A DNA stretch of 63,654 bases from Salinicola acroporae (GTDB taxonomy: Bacteria; Pseudomonadota; Gammaproteobacteria; Pseudomonadales; Halomonadaceae), in the NCBI RefSeq assembly GCF_003206615.1, contig NZ_PZJW01000017.1, positions 1-63,654 of the forward strand, read 5' to 3'. Below are positions 25,234 through 34,678 of the stretch, in pieces. How positions within the stretch are numbered: the stretch's first letter is position 1; every line of letters starts with the position of its first letter. The translations under genes and the position numbers were made by a program. The notes beneath the pieces were generated by a model that did no database searches, was not told where the DNA came from, and saw only the letters and a list, made by a program, of their open reading frames with translations.

Positions 25234-26789
25234 TGGCTTCCTCCTCGAATCGGCCTGCTCCCGCCGGCGAACCGGTCGACGATGTGGTGCTGTCGGCGCG
25301 GGATGTCGCCAAATCGTTCGGCAGCGTGCATGCGCTCAAGACGGTCAATTTCGACGTCTATCGCGGCCAGGTGACCACGCTGTTCGGCGAGAACGGGGCC
25401 GGCAAGTCGACGCTGATGAAGATCCTGTCCGGGGTGATCCAGCCGACTTCCGGCGAGATCGTGCTGGAGGGCGAGCCGGTACGATTCGCCTCGACCACCG
25501 ATGCCCAGCGCCTGGGCATTTCGATCATCCATCAGGAGTTGAGCCTGGCGCCCAACCTGAGCGTCCGCGACAACATCTTCATGGGCCGCGAGATCAAGGG
25601 GCCTGCCGGCATCGACTATGCCGAGGAGGCGCGTCAGACCCGGGCGTTGATGGAGGAACTCGACGAGCCGATCGATCCGCTGACGCCGGTGGAGGACCTG
25701 CGCCTGGGCCAGCAGCAGATCGTCGAGATCGCCCGCGCGCTATCGGTGAACTCGCGCATCCTGATCATGGACGAGCCGACCTCGGCACTGTCGGCGACCG
25801 AGGTCGAGGTGCTGTTCCGGGTGATTCGCGACCTCAAGAGTCGCGGCGTCTCGATCGTCTACATCTCCCACCACCTGGAGGAGGCGCTGCTCATCACCGA
25901 CCACGCGGTGGTGCTGCGTGACGGCGTGATGACCGCCTACGCCAGGCGGGCGGACATCGATCTGGAGTGGATCGTGCGCAACATGGTCGGCGAGAACTTC
26001 GATCTCGGCTCGCCGCCCACCGGGCACGCCATGGGCGACGTGGCGCTGTCGCTCGAGGATGTCAGCGTCGCCGATACCGCAGTACCGGACCGCTCGGTGG
26101 TCGACCACCTGTCGCTGGAGGTGCGCGCCGGCGAGATCGTCTGCATCTATGGCCTGATGGGCGCCGGGCGCACCGAACTGCTCGAGTGCGTGGCCGGTCG
26201 CGTGCCGCTGAGCGGCGGCCGGGTGGTGCTGGAAGGCGAGGACGTCTCGCACCTGACCATCGCCGAGCGCATTGCCAAGGGCCTGGTGCTGGTGCCGGAA
26301 GACCGGCAGCGCGATGGCCTGGTGCAGACCATGTCGGTGGGCGAGAACCTGTCGCTGGCCAGCATCAAGGCGTTCACCCGCTGGCTGCTGACCTCGGGCA
26401 GCCGCGAGCGCGGCGTGGTCGACGAGTCGATCGCCAATGTCCATATCAAGACCGATGGGCCCAGGGCCGAGATCGGCTCGCTCTCCGGCGGCAACCAGCA
26501 GAAGGTGGTGATCGGCAAGATGCTGGCAACCCATCCCCGGGTGGTGGTGCTTGACGAGCCGAGCCGCGGTATCGACATCGGGGCCAAGGCCGAGGTGTTC
26601 AAGCTGTTGGCGGAAGGGGCCGCCAAGCAGGGGCTGGCGGTGATCTTCTCCACTTCCGAAGTCGGCGAGTGCCTGAGCATCGCCCACCGCATCGTGGTGA
26701 TGAGCCGCGGACACATCGCGGCGGAGTTCGGCGCCGACGCCTCCAAGGAACAGATCATGGCCGCCTCGGGCGAGGCCGTGGTCGCGTGA
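25233..26789 (+). CDS. CUT2 sugar ABC transporter ATPase (system B)
   Basis: The 518-residue tandem ABC protein has domain 1 Walker A 'GENGAGKST', signature-like 'LRLGQQQIVEIA' and 'ILIMDEPTSALS'. Domain 2 has degenerate 'GLMGAGRTEL', the canonical 'LSGGNQQKVVIGK' and 'VVVLDEPSRGIDIG'. It is the second RbsA-type ATPase in the region and is clearly diverged from system A. The ATG at 25233 shares its A with the DUF2291 stop (TGATG), showing coupling. Confidence 0.93.
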   Translation: MASSSNRPAPAGEPVDDVVLSARDVAKSFGSVHALKTVNFDVYRGQVTTLFGENGAGKSTLMKILSGVIQPTSGEIVLEGEPVRFASTTDAQRLGISIIHQELSLAPNLSVRDNIFMGREIKGPAGIDYAEEARQTRALMEELDEPIDPLTPVEDLRLGQQQIVEIARALSVNSRILIMDEPTSALSATEVEVLFRVIRDLKSRGVSIVYISHHLEEALLITDHAVVLRDGVMTAYARRADIDLEWIVRNMVGENFDLGSPPTGHAMGDVALSLEDVSVADTAVPDRSVVDHLSLEVRAGEIVCIYGLMGAGRTELLECVAGRVPLSGGRVVLEGEDVSHLTIAERIAKGLVLVPEDRQRDGLVQTMSVGENLSLASIKAFTRWLLTSGSRERGVVDESIANVHIKTDGPRAEIGSLSGGNQQKVVIGKMLATHPRVVVLDEPSRGIDIGAKAEVFKLLAEGAAKQGLAVIFSTSEVGECLSIAHRIVVMSRGHIAAEFGADASKEQIMAASGEAVVA

Positions 26790-26817
26790 GCGCTTTTACT
26801 CGAAGGGAGTTCTGATT

Positions 26818-27972
26818 ATGTCCAAGCACAGCCAAGCGCCAGCGCGCCAGGGTGGTGGCTTCGATCTGGGGCGAATGCTGCTCGAGGGTCGCGCCTTCTT
26901 CGCCCTGATCGCGATCATCATCATCTTCTCGGCGCTGTCGCCGGTCTATTTCTCGACCAACAATTTCTTGACCATGTCGTCCCACGTGGCGATCTTCGGG
27001 CTGCTCTCCATCGGCATGTTGCTGGTGATCCTGACCGGTGGCATCGATCTGTCGGTGGGCTCGACCCTGGGCCTGTGCGGGGTGGTTGCCGGCTTTCTGA
27101 TGCAGGGCGTGACGCTGGATGCGTTCGGCGTGACCCTCTATCCGCCGGTCTGGGTGGTGGTGATCCTCACCTGTGGGGTGGGGGCCTTCATCGGGGCCAT
27201 CAACGGCGTGCTGATCGCCTACTTCAAGGTGCCGGCGTTCGTCGCCACCCTGGGCCTGCTCTATGTGGCCCGCGGCGTGGCGCTGCTGATGACCGACGGC
27301 CTGACCTACAACAACCTCGGTGGCGATCCGGCGCTCGGCAATACCGGTTTCGACTGGCTCGGCTTCAACCGCCTGTTCGGGGTGCCGGTGGGGGTCTGGG
27401 TGCTGGCGATCGTCGCGGTCGTCACCCTGCTGGCGCTGGCGCGCACGCCGTTCGGGCGCTGGGTCTACTCCACCGGCGGTAACGCCCGCGCCGCCGAGCT
27501 CTCCGGGGTGCCGGTCAAGCGGGTCCAGGTTTCGGTCTATGTGCTCTCCGGCATCTGTGCGGCGATCGCCGGGCTGGTGCTGTCGTCGCAGCTCACCTCC
27601 GCCGGCCCCACCGCCGGCACCACCTACGAGCTGACCGCCATTGCCGGCGTCGTCATCGGCGGCGCGGCGCTGACCGGTGGCCGCGGCACCGTGCGCGGCA
27701 CCCTGCTGGGGGCCTTCGTCATCGGCTTCCTGTCCGACGGCCTGGTCATCATCGGTGTCTCCTCCTACTGGCAGACCGTCTTCACCGGCGCGGTGATCGT
27801 GCTGGCGGTGCTGCTCAACAGCATTCAGTACGGCGGGCGCCGGAAACGCGTGGCCAAGCCCGCGGAACCGAAGGCACCCGACACCCCCTCTTCTCCGGCC
27901 TCGAGCGGCAATGCCGCGCGCGTGACACCCGAGGCGGAAAGTACGGCCGGTAAACCGGCAACACAGCACTAG
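26818..27972 (+). CDS. CUT2 sugar ABC transporter permease (system B)
   Basis: The 384-residue RbsC-type permease has about ten membrane helices and 'SIGMLLVILTGGIDLSVGSTLGLCG', 'KVPAFVATLGLLYVARGVALL', 'IAGVVIGGAALTGGRGTVRGTLLGAF'. It ends in an unusual hydrophilic tail of about 40 residues rich in K, P, A, S and E after the last helix ('NSIQYGGRRKRVAKPAEPKA' onwards), absent from system A. It forms transporter B with the ATPase, binding protein and DUF2291 protein. Confidence 0.93.
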   Translation: MSKHSQAPARQGGGFDLGRMLLEGRAFFALIAIIIIFSALSPVYFSTNNFLTMSSHVAIFGLLSIGMLLVILTGGIDLSVGSTLGLCGVVAGFLMQGVTLDAFGVTLYPPVWVVVILTCGVGAFIGAINGVLIAYFKVPAFVATLGLLYVARGVALLMTDGLTYNNLGGDPALGNTGFDWLGFNRLFGVPVGVWVLAIVAVVTLLALARTPFGRWVYSTGGNARAAELSGVPVKRVQVSVYVLSGICAAIAGLVLSSQLTSAGPTAGTTYELTAIAGVVIGGAALTGGRGTVRGTLLGAFVIGFLSDGLVIIGVSSYWQTVFTGAVIVLAVLLNSIQYGGRRKRVAKPAEPKAPDTPSSPASSGNAARVTPEAESTAGKPATQH

Positions 27973-28023
27973 CCTCACCGCTGCACGCTAGTCATCACAA
28001 TCGCAAAAGAAGGGTGATCCATC

Positions 28024-28980
28024 ATGTTCAAGACAGGAAAACGCCTGCTGATCGCAGCCCTCGCCGTGAGCGCGCCGTTGCTCGCCGGAAGCGCCATGGC
28101 GCAGGACAAGGGGCTGATCTCGGTCATCGTCAACGATACCTCCAACCCCTACTGGTTCACCGAGGGCAAGATCGCCCGGGAAACGGCCGAGGGATTGGGG
28201 TATCGCGCCAACGTCAGCGCCCACAAGGGGGATACCAACACCGAGAGCCGCCAGATCGATACCGCGATCACCAATCAGGCCAAGGCGATCATTCTCGATC
28301 CCGCCAATGCCGATGGTTCCGTCGGTGCGGTGCGCAAGGCCGTCGACGCCGGCATCCCGGTGTTCCTGGTCAATGCGGAAATCAACGAGCAGGGGCTGGC
28401 CAAGGCGCAACTGGTCTCCAACAACGCCCAGGGTGCCGCCCTCGGTGCGCAGCAGTGGGTACAGACGGTCGGCGACTCGGCCAACTACGTCGAGCTGAAG
28501 GGCGCGCCGTCGGACAACAACGCCGCGACCCGCTCCAACGGCTACGAGACGGTGTTGAGCCAGTACCCGGATCTCAAGAAGGTCGGCGAGGACGTCGCCA
28601 ACTGGGACCGCACCCAGGGGTTCAACAAGATGCAGAGCCTGTTGCAGGCCAACCCTGACATTCAAGGCGTGATCAGCGGCAACGACGAGATGGCCCTGGG
28701 TGCGATCGCCGCGCTCAAGGAAGCCGGCAAGCTGGACGATGTCGTGGTCGGTGGCTTCGACGGTTCGCCCGACGCGGTCGACGCGGTCAAGTCCGGCGAG
28801 CTCGCCTATACCGTGCTGCAGCCGGTGGCGATCTTCTCCAAGGCGGCGGTGCAGATGGCCGACAAGTTCATCACCACCGGTGAAACCGGTGTCCAGGGCG
28901 AGAAGCACCTCTTTGACTGCATCCTGATCACGCCGGATAACGTCGACAAGTACGTCTCCCCGTTCGTGCTCAAGCAGTAA
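28024..28980 (+). CDS. Sugar/polyol ABC transporter periplasmic binding protein (system B)
   Basis: The 318-residue ribose-binding-type protein has a signal peptide ending 'AGSAMA' (about residue 26) and mature motifs 'ISVIVNDTSNPYWFTEGKIARETA', 'QIDTAITNQAKAIILDPANADG', 'GVISGNDEMALGAIAALKEAGK', 'VVVGGFDGSPDAVDAVKSGEL'. It is last in the operon DUF2291-ATPase-permease-binding protein and is followed by a strong terminator. The ligand is unknown; neighbours imply a polyol or ketose. Confidence 0.92.
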   Translation: MFKTGKRLLIAALAVSAPLLAGSAMAQDKGLISVIVNDTSNPYWFTEGKIARETAEGLGYRANVSAHKGDTNTESRQIDTAITNQAKAIILDPANADGSVGAVRKAVDAGIPVFLVNAEINEQGLAKAQLVSNNAQGAALGAQQWVQTVGDSANYVELKGAPSDNNAATRSNGYETVLSQYPDLKKVGEDVANWDRTQGFNKMQSLLQANPDIQGVISGNDEMALGAIAALKEAGKLDDVVVGGFDGSPDAVDAVKSGELAYTVLQPVAIFSKAAVQMADKFITTGETGVQGEKHLFDCILITPDNVDKYVSPFVLKQ

Positions 28981-29005
28981 GACGCAAGGCCGTTCCCCCG
29001 AAACA

Positions 29006-29038
29006 CCGCCGCGGGCCCTCGCCCGCGGCGGTTTTTTT
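29006..29038 (+). terminator. Intrinsic terminator after transporter B
   Basis: The 11-bp stem CCGCCGCGGGC/GCCCGCGGCGG has a CCTC loop and is followed by seven T residues. Confidence 0.95.
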
Positions 29039-29049
29039 GTCGCTGACAT

Positions 29050-29859
29050 TCACGGTCTAGCTTCGATCAGTCGATAGTGAATCCCGGCCTCGTCCAGCGT
29101 GGTGCGATGCTCGGCGGCAAGGCTTTCATCGATCAGTACGAGGTCGAACTCGTCGAGATCGGCGAGCCGGTGCAGCGCACCTTGGCCGAACTTGGCACTG
29201 TGGACGAGCAGTATCCGGCGCTCTGCCGCCGCCATCTGGGCACGCTTGATCTGGGTCACCGTCGGGTCCTGCACGTAGGCGGCAGTGCCGAGGATCGCCG
29301 AGGCGGAAAGCATCGCGACATTGGCGCGCAAGTTGGCGAGCGTCTGTTCGCAGAGCAGGCCGAAGGTGGCATTGAAACGGGGCTGGTAGTCGCCGCCCAA
29401 AGTGATCAGCTTGATACCGCTGGCGGTCTTGAGCCGGTCGATGCTCTCCAGGCCATTGGTGATCACGGTCAGCGGCTCCCGCGCCGGCAGCAGCAGGGCG
29501 AGTTCGGCGGCAGTGGTGGAGTCGTCCAGCATCACCGCTTCGCCGGACGCGATCTCCTCCAGCGCCGCACGGGCCAGGGCCTGCTTTTCCCGCGTAGCGA
29601 TATGCGAACGCAGCGCGAAGTTGCTTTCGAACACGCTGGAAGAGCGCGTGGTGACCCCTCCGTGCTGCTTGTTGACCATGCCCTGCTCGGAGAGCGCGTC
29701 GAGATCGCGGTGCACCGTCATCCGGCTGACGCCGAAGCGCTCGGCCAGCTCGTCGACCTGGGCCGAGCCGGCCTGGATGATGTAGTCCAGCATCGCCTGG
29801 CGGCGCGCTGGTGCCCCCCGTGTCACGGTGCGAGTAGTCAAGGTGGCGGGCGAGGTCAT
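29050..29859 (-). CDS. DeoR-family transcriptional repressor
   Basis: The 269-residue protein has an N-terminal winged helix ('RRQAMLDYIIQAGSAQVDELAERFGVSRMTVHRDLDALSEQG', about residues 19-60) and a DeoRC sensor domain ('VMLDDSTTAAELALLL', 'VITNGLESIDRL', 'LITLGGDYQPRFNATFGLLCEQTL') that binds a phosphorylated sugar in this family. The start at 29859 overlaps the stop of the upstream dehydrogenase gene (ATGA), so the two are coupled. It probably controls its own operon and the divergent kinase operon through the repeated GGTGTTA elements at 31124-31220. Confidence 0.88.
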   Translation of the reverse strand: MTSPATLTTRTVTRGAPARRQAMLDYIIQAGSAQVDELAERFGVSRMTVHRDLDALSEQGMVNKQHGGVTTRSSSVFESNFALRSHIATREKQALARAALEEIASGEAVMLDDSTTAAELALLLPAREPLTVITNGLESIDRLKTASGIKLITLGGDYQPRFNATFGLLCEQTLANLRANVAMLSASAILGTAAYVQDPTVTQIKRAQMAAAERRILLVHSAKFGQGALHRLADLDEFDLVLIDESLAAEHRTTLDEAGIHYRLIEARP

Positions 29860-30980
29860 GACGCTCCCGTCGTCAACACGACCTTGATCGAGTCGCGCCG
29901 GGCGGCGATCTCGAAGCCGTGCTCGAAGTCGGCCAGCGCAACGCGATGGGTGACGATGCCGCGAGTCGTCACCAGCCCGCGGGCCAGCAGGTCGATCGCC
30001 ACCGGGTAGGTGTGCGGAGAGAGGTGCGAGCCACGGATGTCCAGCTCCTTGCGGTCGCCGATGGTGGACCAGTCGACGCTGGTGGGCTCCTTGAAGACGC
30101 TGAACTCGACGAACCGACCGAGCTTGCGTAGCGACTCCAGGCCCTGGACCACGCCGCTCGACGAGCCCGTGGCGTCGATGTAGACCTCGCAACCGTAACC
30201 GCCGGTGAGTGCCCGAACTTCCTTGGCAACATCGTCGCGATGCGGATTGAGGCCGTGATCGGCGCCGTAGTCGCGGGCCAGGGTCAAGCGGTCGTCATGG
30301 GTGTCGACCAGAATCAGCTGTTTGGGCGTCTTGAGCCTGGCGAGCTGCACCATGGCCAGGCCGATCGGGCCGCCGCCGGCGATCACCACGGTATCGTCGA
30401 ACTGGATCTCGGCGCGGTTGACGGCGTGAATGCCGCAGGCCAGCGGTTCGAGAAAGGCGGCGTCCTCGACGCTAAGGCCCGGGTCGACCGGGTGCAGCAC
30501 CGCATTGGCCGGCACACGCAGGTATTCGGCCATGCCCCCATCGGCCACGCCGCCCTGGAAGCCGAAGATATGATGCACTTCGCACATCCAGTAGTGGCCG
30601 CGCTGGCAGTAGAGGCATTTGCCGCAGGGGAGAATCTGTTCCGGCACGACGCGATCCCCGAGCGCAACGCCGAAATGTGTCCCGGCACCCTCGCCCAGTG
30701 CGACGACTTCCCCCGCGAATTCGTGGCCGACGATCATCGGTGGTTTGACGAAAGGGGCGAAGCGGTCGCCGTCGCCCCAGTACATGGCGGCGCCGTCGCG
30801 GCACTTGAGATCGCTCGAGCAGATGCCACAGGCCTGGATCCCGAGAACCAGCTCGTTGGGGCCGGGTCTGGGCGTGGGCACACGCTCCAGCCGGTAGTCG
30901 CCGGGGCCACGACAGACCACGGCTTGCATGTCATCGGGTAGCGGCGTTGGTTCCGGACGGGCCGGTTGGGTGGCGGACAT
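29856..30980 (-). CDS. Zinc-dependent polyol dehydrogenase, second EltD-like paralogue
   Basis: The 374-residue enzyme has the same architecture as the 23394 gene: 'IQACGICSSDLKCRDG', 'VGHEFAGEVVALG', the structural zinc cysteines 'CGKCLYCQRGHYWMC', the nucleotide loop 'IAGGGPIGLAMVQLA' and 'SVDWSTIGDRKELDIRGSHLSP'. It is clearly paralogous but not a recent copy. It shares a divergent promoter with the FGGY kinase operon and is coupled to the DeoR gene. It should oxidise a polyol with NAD; the substrate is unknown and presumably differs from that of the first copy. Confidence 0.88.
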   Translation of the reverse strand: MSATQPARPEPTPLPDDMQAVVCRGPGDYRLERVPTPRPGPNELVLGIQACGICSSDLKCRDGAAMYWGDGDRFAPFVKPPMIVGHEFAGEVVALGEGAGTHFGVALGDRVVPEQILPCGKCLYCQRGHYWMCEVHHIFGFQGGVADGGMAEYLRVPANAVLHPVDPGLSVEDAAFLEPLACGIHAVNRAEIQFDDTVVIAGGGPIGLAMVQLARLKTPKQLILVDTHDDRLTLARDYGADHGLNPHRDDVAKEVRALTGGYGCEVYIDATGSSSGVVQGLESLRKLGRFVEFSVFKEPTSVDWSTIGDRKELDIRGSHLSPHTYPVAIDLLARGLVTTRGIVTHRVALADFEHGFEIAARRDSIKVVLTTGAS

Positions 30981-31292
30981 CGGAGACTCCGGCGATAGCT
31001 AAGTGAAAGCCTGGCAAGGGCATGGCTGAATACAGCGATGACAGCGATGAGTGGTGAAGAAATAACATCAAAACGTGACGATTCGCCCTATGACTTTGGT
31101 CTCGGTGAAACCGTTTCTTCGTGGGTGTTATTTTAAATATTTGAAAATAAATTCATTTTAAAAATTTTAGTTCTGGCTTAACACCATCGTCTAACGTCCA
31201 GGGATCACAAGATGGTGTTAGAAATGGCGCTCATGAAGCTCTCGCAACGATAGGCAAGTGTGCCGGCGGGGGCCAGTACACGGGAGGCAGCC
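30981..31292. promoter_or_regulatory. Divergent promoter region with three GGTGTTA elements
   Basis: This AT-rich 312-bp gap between the dehydrogenase and kinase genes has no gene. GGTGTTA (31124-31130), TAACACC (31179-31185) and GGTGTTA (31214-31220) alternate in orientation. The last two extend to a perfect 10-bp inverted repeat TAACACCATC (31179-31188)/GATGGTGTTA (31211-31220). They are the natural candidate operator for the DeoR protein encoded next door. Confidence 0.6.
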
Positions 31293-32855
31293 ATGTCACG
31301 CGGTCATCTGCTGGGGCTCGATGGTGGCTCCAGTTCCACCAAGGCGGTGATCTTCGATACCCGGGGCAACGTCGTGGGAATCGGGCGGGAAGCGTCCCGG
31401 CTCGAGCATCCCCAGGCGCACTGGGTCGAGCGTGACATGAACGTCGCCTGGGCGAGCGCCGCCGAATCGATACGCGCCGCCCTGGCGGCTGCCGGTCTCG
31501 AGGGCGGTGAGATTCTGGCGGTGGGGGTCACGGCCCACGGCGATGGGCTTTACCCACTCGATCGCAAGGGTGAGCCGCTCGGTCACGCCATCACCTCGCT
31601 TGATAGCCGTGCGGCGGGTATCGTCGAGCGGTGGTGCGAGCAGGGCATGCGCGAGGAGGCGCTGACGCGGATCGGGCAGACGCCTTTCGCCTTTTCACCG
31701 GTGACCCTGCTGGCGTGGCTGCAGGCCAATCAACCCGAGCGCTACGCCGCTCTCGGCCACGTCCTGACCTGCAAGGACTGGCTGCGATTCAAGCTGACCG
31801 GCGAGATCGCCACCGACTTCACCGAGGCCAGCACCGGCTATACCGACGTCAACACCCAGCGCTACAGCCGCGACGCGCTGTCGATGCTGGGCATCGCCTC
31901 GGTCTTCGAGGCCCTGCCCGACGTTCGACTGCCCGAGGAGGTCGCCGGCCAGGTCTGCGAGTCCGCCGCGCGCGTCACCGGCCTCAAAGTCGGTACACCG
32001 GTTGCCACGGGGTTGCATGACGTCACCGCCAGCGCGGTGGGGCTGGGCAATATCGCATCGGATACGCTGACCATCGCGGCCGGGACGTTCAGCATCAACG
32101 AAGTCTTTTCCGATGCGCCCAAGCCCGACTCGCGCTGGGCAACACGCAATGGGCTGCGCCCTGGCCAGTGGCTCAACATGGCGATTTCACCGGCTTCGTC
32201 GAGCAATCTCGAGTGGTTTCATCGGCAGTGGGGGCAGCCGGGAGACGGCGGCACCGGGGCTTTCCTCGCCGACATGGAGGCGGCACTCGACGCCGCCTTC
32301 CGCAGCCCGTCGCGACTGGTCTACCACCCTTTCCTTTATGGTTCGCCCTACGACGAGCCGGCCAGTGCCGGGCTGTTCGGTCTCCAGGGCTGGCACGACC
32401 GGGGCCATGTCCTGCGCGCGATCCTGGAAGGGGTGGTGTTCAATCACCGGGTGCATGTCGATGCGCTGGCGTCGACGTTCCCCATCGACCGTATCCGGAT
32501 CACCGGGGGCGGCAGTCACTCGCCTCGGCTGGCCCAACTGTTCGCCGACTCGCTGGGGCGACCGCTGGAAACGTCGCGAATTCAGGAGGCTGCGGCCTGG
32601 GGCGCCGCGATCTGCGCCGGGGTGGCAGCCGAAGTATTTCCCTCCATCGAGTCGGCCACGTCGCTTTGCGAGGTCGACCACCGCTACAGCCCCGATTCGG
32701 AGCGTCAGGCAGTGTGTCAGCAGGGCTTCGAGCGTTACCAGCGTCTGATCGAAGGCATGAGAGCGCTATGGGCGACGCTGGACGTGGAGGCGTCGCCCCC
32801 GGATTCGCCCGACACCCCGACCGAATCCACGCCGACGATGGGAGCAGGACAATGA
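31293..32855 (+). CDS. FGGY-family carbohydrate/polyol kinase
   Basis: The 520-residue protein has FGGY features: N-terminal 'LLGLDGGSSSTKAVIFDTRG' phosphate loop, 'HWVERDMNVAW', catalytic Asp243 in 'GLHDVTASAVG', 'ISPASSSNLEWFHRQWG' and C-terminal 'RITGGGSHSPRLAQLFADSL'. The pattern is closest, from memory, to L-xylulose kinase (LyxK) and erythritol kinase-type members rather than glycerol kinase. The ATG at 31293 follows GGGAGG; an upstream GTG is possible. It overlaps the GlpD-like gene by four bases (ATGA). It likely phosphorylates a polyol or ketose; I cannot name which. Confidence 0.88.
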   Translation: MSRGHLLGLDGGSSSTKAVIFDTRGNVVGIGREASRLEHPQAHWVERDMNVAWASAAESIRAALAAAGLEGGEILAVGVTAHGDGLYPLDRKGEPLGHAITSLDSRAAGIVERWCEQGMREEALTRIGQTPFAFSPVTLLAWLQANQPERYAALGHVLTCKDWLRFKLTGEIATDFTEASTGYTDVNTQRYSRDALSMLGIASVFEALPDVRLPEEVAGQVCESAARVTGLKVGTPVATGLHDVTASAVGLGNIASDTLTIAAGTFSINEVFSDAPKPDSRWATRNGLRPGQWLNMAISPASSSNLEWFHRQWGQPGDGGTGAFLADMEAALDAAFRSPSRLVYHPFLYGSPYDEPASAGLFGLQGWHDRGHVLRAILEGVVFNHRVHVDALASTFPIDRIRITGGGSHSPRLAQLFADSLGRPLETSRIQEAAAWGAAICAGVAAEVFPSIESATSLCEVDHRYSPDSERQAVCQQGFERYQRLIEGMRALWATLDVEASPPDSPDTPTESTPTMGAGQ

Positions 32856-34678
32856 CGGAACCCGCCAATGCCGCGCCGCTGACGCGTCGGCAGACCCTGG
32901 ATCGCCTGCGCGCGGATCCCGCGGTGTCAGTACTGATCATCGGGGCCGGAATCAACGGCGCCGGGCTGTTCCGCGACCTGGCGCTGCAGGGCGTCGATAC
33001 CTTGATCGTCGACAAGCAGGACTTCTGTGCCGGCGCCAGCGCCGCACCGTCGCGACTGATCCACGGCGGACTCAAATATCTCGAGACCGGCGAGTTTCGG
33101 CTGGTGGCGCAGTCGACCCGCGAGCGCAACCTGCTGCTGCGCAACGCGCCGCACGTGGTGCACCCGCTGCGCACGGCAATGCCGACGCACAGCTGGTGGG
33201 GCGGGATCTGGCCGTCGATCCAGCGGTTCCTTCGCCGTCCGGCAAAGATCGACGATCGCGGCATCCTGATCAGCGAAGTTGGGCTGACGCTATACGATTT
33301 CCTCGGGCGCCATTTCCGCAGCATGCCACGTCACTCGGTGACGCTGGGGCGCCGGGTACGCGAGTCGCTGCCGGACGTGCGCCAAGACATCAAGGCGCTG
33401 CACACATACTACGATGCCGCGATCAGCCAGGCCGAGCGGCTCGGGTTCGAGCTGATCGACGACGGCTGCAGGGCCCATCGCGGCGCGATGGCGCTCAATC
33501 ATGTCAGCCTGACCGGTAGCGATGATGAGGCGATAATCTTCGCCGATGAAGACGGCAGCGCCTTCCAGGTGCGACCGCGGATCATCGTCAATGCCGGCGG
33601 CGCCTGGATCGACGAGATCAACCGTCAGTTGGGGCAGGAAACGCGGCATATCGGCGGTACCAAGGGCGGGCACCTGATCGTCGACGTGCCACAGATCCGC
33701 GATCAGCTCGACGGCCGCATGATCTATTTCGGCACGCCCGATGGCCGCATCTGCCTGATCTATCCGTTCATGAACCACGTGCTGGTCGGTGCCACCGACA
33801 TCCGCTGTACCGACCCGGACCAGGCCGTCTGCGACGACGACGAGCGCGACTACCTGCTCGAAGCGGTGCATTACCTGTTTCCCGAGGTGACGATCGGTCC
33901 GGATCAGGTTCGCTACCGTTATAGCGGCGTGCGGCCATTACCGCGCAGCGACGCCGCCGATCCGGGCCAGATCAGCCGCGATCACGCCATCGTCGAGGAT
34001 CGCATCCACGCCTGGCCGGTGTTGTCCCTGGTGGGGGGTAAATGGACCACATTTCGCGGGTTCGCCGAAGAGGCAGCCGACGACCTGCTGGCGAGACTGG
34101 GACGTCGGCGCGAGATCGATACCCGGCTGTTGGCCATCGGCGGTGGGCGGGACTTTCCCCGCGATGCGACTTCGCGGGAGGCGTGGCTCGCCCGGGTGAC
34201 GGCCCTCTGCGAGGGCGACCGGTATCGGGCCATCACCCTGCTGGATCGCTATGGTACGCGGGGCGAAGCGGTGGCACGGCACTGCGCGGGGATGAACGCT
34301 GGCGGCGCCTGCCGCCAGCGGCCGCTGGATTCGCTGGCCGGTTATCGGGTCGGAGAGATCGATTTCGCCTGCCGCTTCGAGCGCGTCGAGCATCTGGCGG
34401 ACGTGCTGTTCCGGCGTCTGCCGATCGCGTTGGCCGGCCTGCTCGACAGTGCGGTGATCGAGGAGGTCGCGACACTGTGCAGCGGGGCCCTGGCGTGGTC
34501 GGAAGACCATTGCCGGGATGAGATCGACAGGGTACGGGAGATCGCGATGCGCACGCACGGTGTCTCGCTCGCCCCGGTTGTTGACGACACCACGGCCGGT
34601 GCCACCGAGCTGCCCCTTTCTCCATCGGGAAGCGTCCCGCGCAAGGGGCCTTCTTCCACTCAGGAGTCAGCATCATGA
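32852..34678 (+). CDS. GlpD-like FAD-dependent polyol-phosphate dehydrogenase
   Basis: The 608-residue protein has the FAD-binding 'VLIIGAGINGAGLFRDLALQG' (residues about 27-47), 'SAAPSRLIHGGLKYLETGEFRLV', 'GTKGGHLIVDVPQIR' and 'LSLVGGKWTTFRGFAEEAADDL'. These are glycerol-3-phosphate dehydrogenase (GlpD) signatures; EryB, the erythritol-4-phosphate dehydrogenase, belongs to this family. It is longer than E. coli GlpD (501), with a C-terminal domain and a low-complexity tail. Position between a polyol kinase and an aldolase with ATGA overlaps on both sides suggests oxidation of an alditol phosphate to a ketose phosphate, with electrons passed to quinone. Glycerol-3-phosphate is an alternative, but no glycerol facilitator is nearby. 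Confidence 0.87.
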   Translation: MTEPANAAPLTRRQTLDRLRADPAVSVLIIGAGINGAGLFRDLALQGVDTLIVDKQDFCAGASAAPSRLIHGGLKYLETGEFRLVAQSTRERNLLLRNAPHVVHPLRTAMPTHSWWGGIWPSIQRFLRRPAKIDDRGILISEVGLTLYDFLGRHFRSMPRHSVTLGRRVRESLPDVRQDIKALHTYYDAAISQAERLGFELIDDGCRAHRGAMALNHVSLTGSDDEAIIFADEDGSAFQVRPRIIVNAGGAWIDEINRQLGQETRHIGGTKGGHLIVDVPQIRDQLDGRMIYFGTPDGRICLIYPFMNHVLVGATDIRCTDPDQAVCDDDERDYLLEAVHYLFPEVTIGPDQVRYRYSGVRPLPRSDAADPGQISRDHAIVEDRIHAWPVLSLVGGKWTTFRGFAEEAADDLLARLGRRREIDTRLLAIGGGRDFPRDATSREAWLARVTALCEGDRYRAITLLDRYGTRGEAVARHCAGMNAGGACRQRPLDSLAGYRVGEIDFACRFERVEHLADVLFRRLPIALAGLLDSAVIEEVATLCSGALAWSEDHCRDEIDRVREIAMRTHGVSLAPVVDDTTAGATELPLSPSGSVPRKGPSSTQESAS

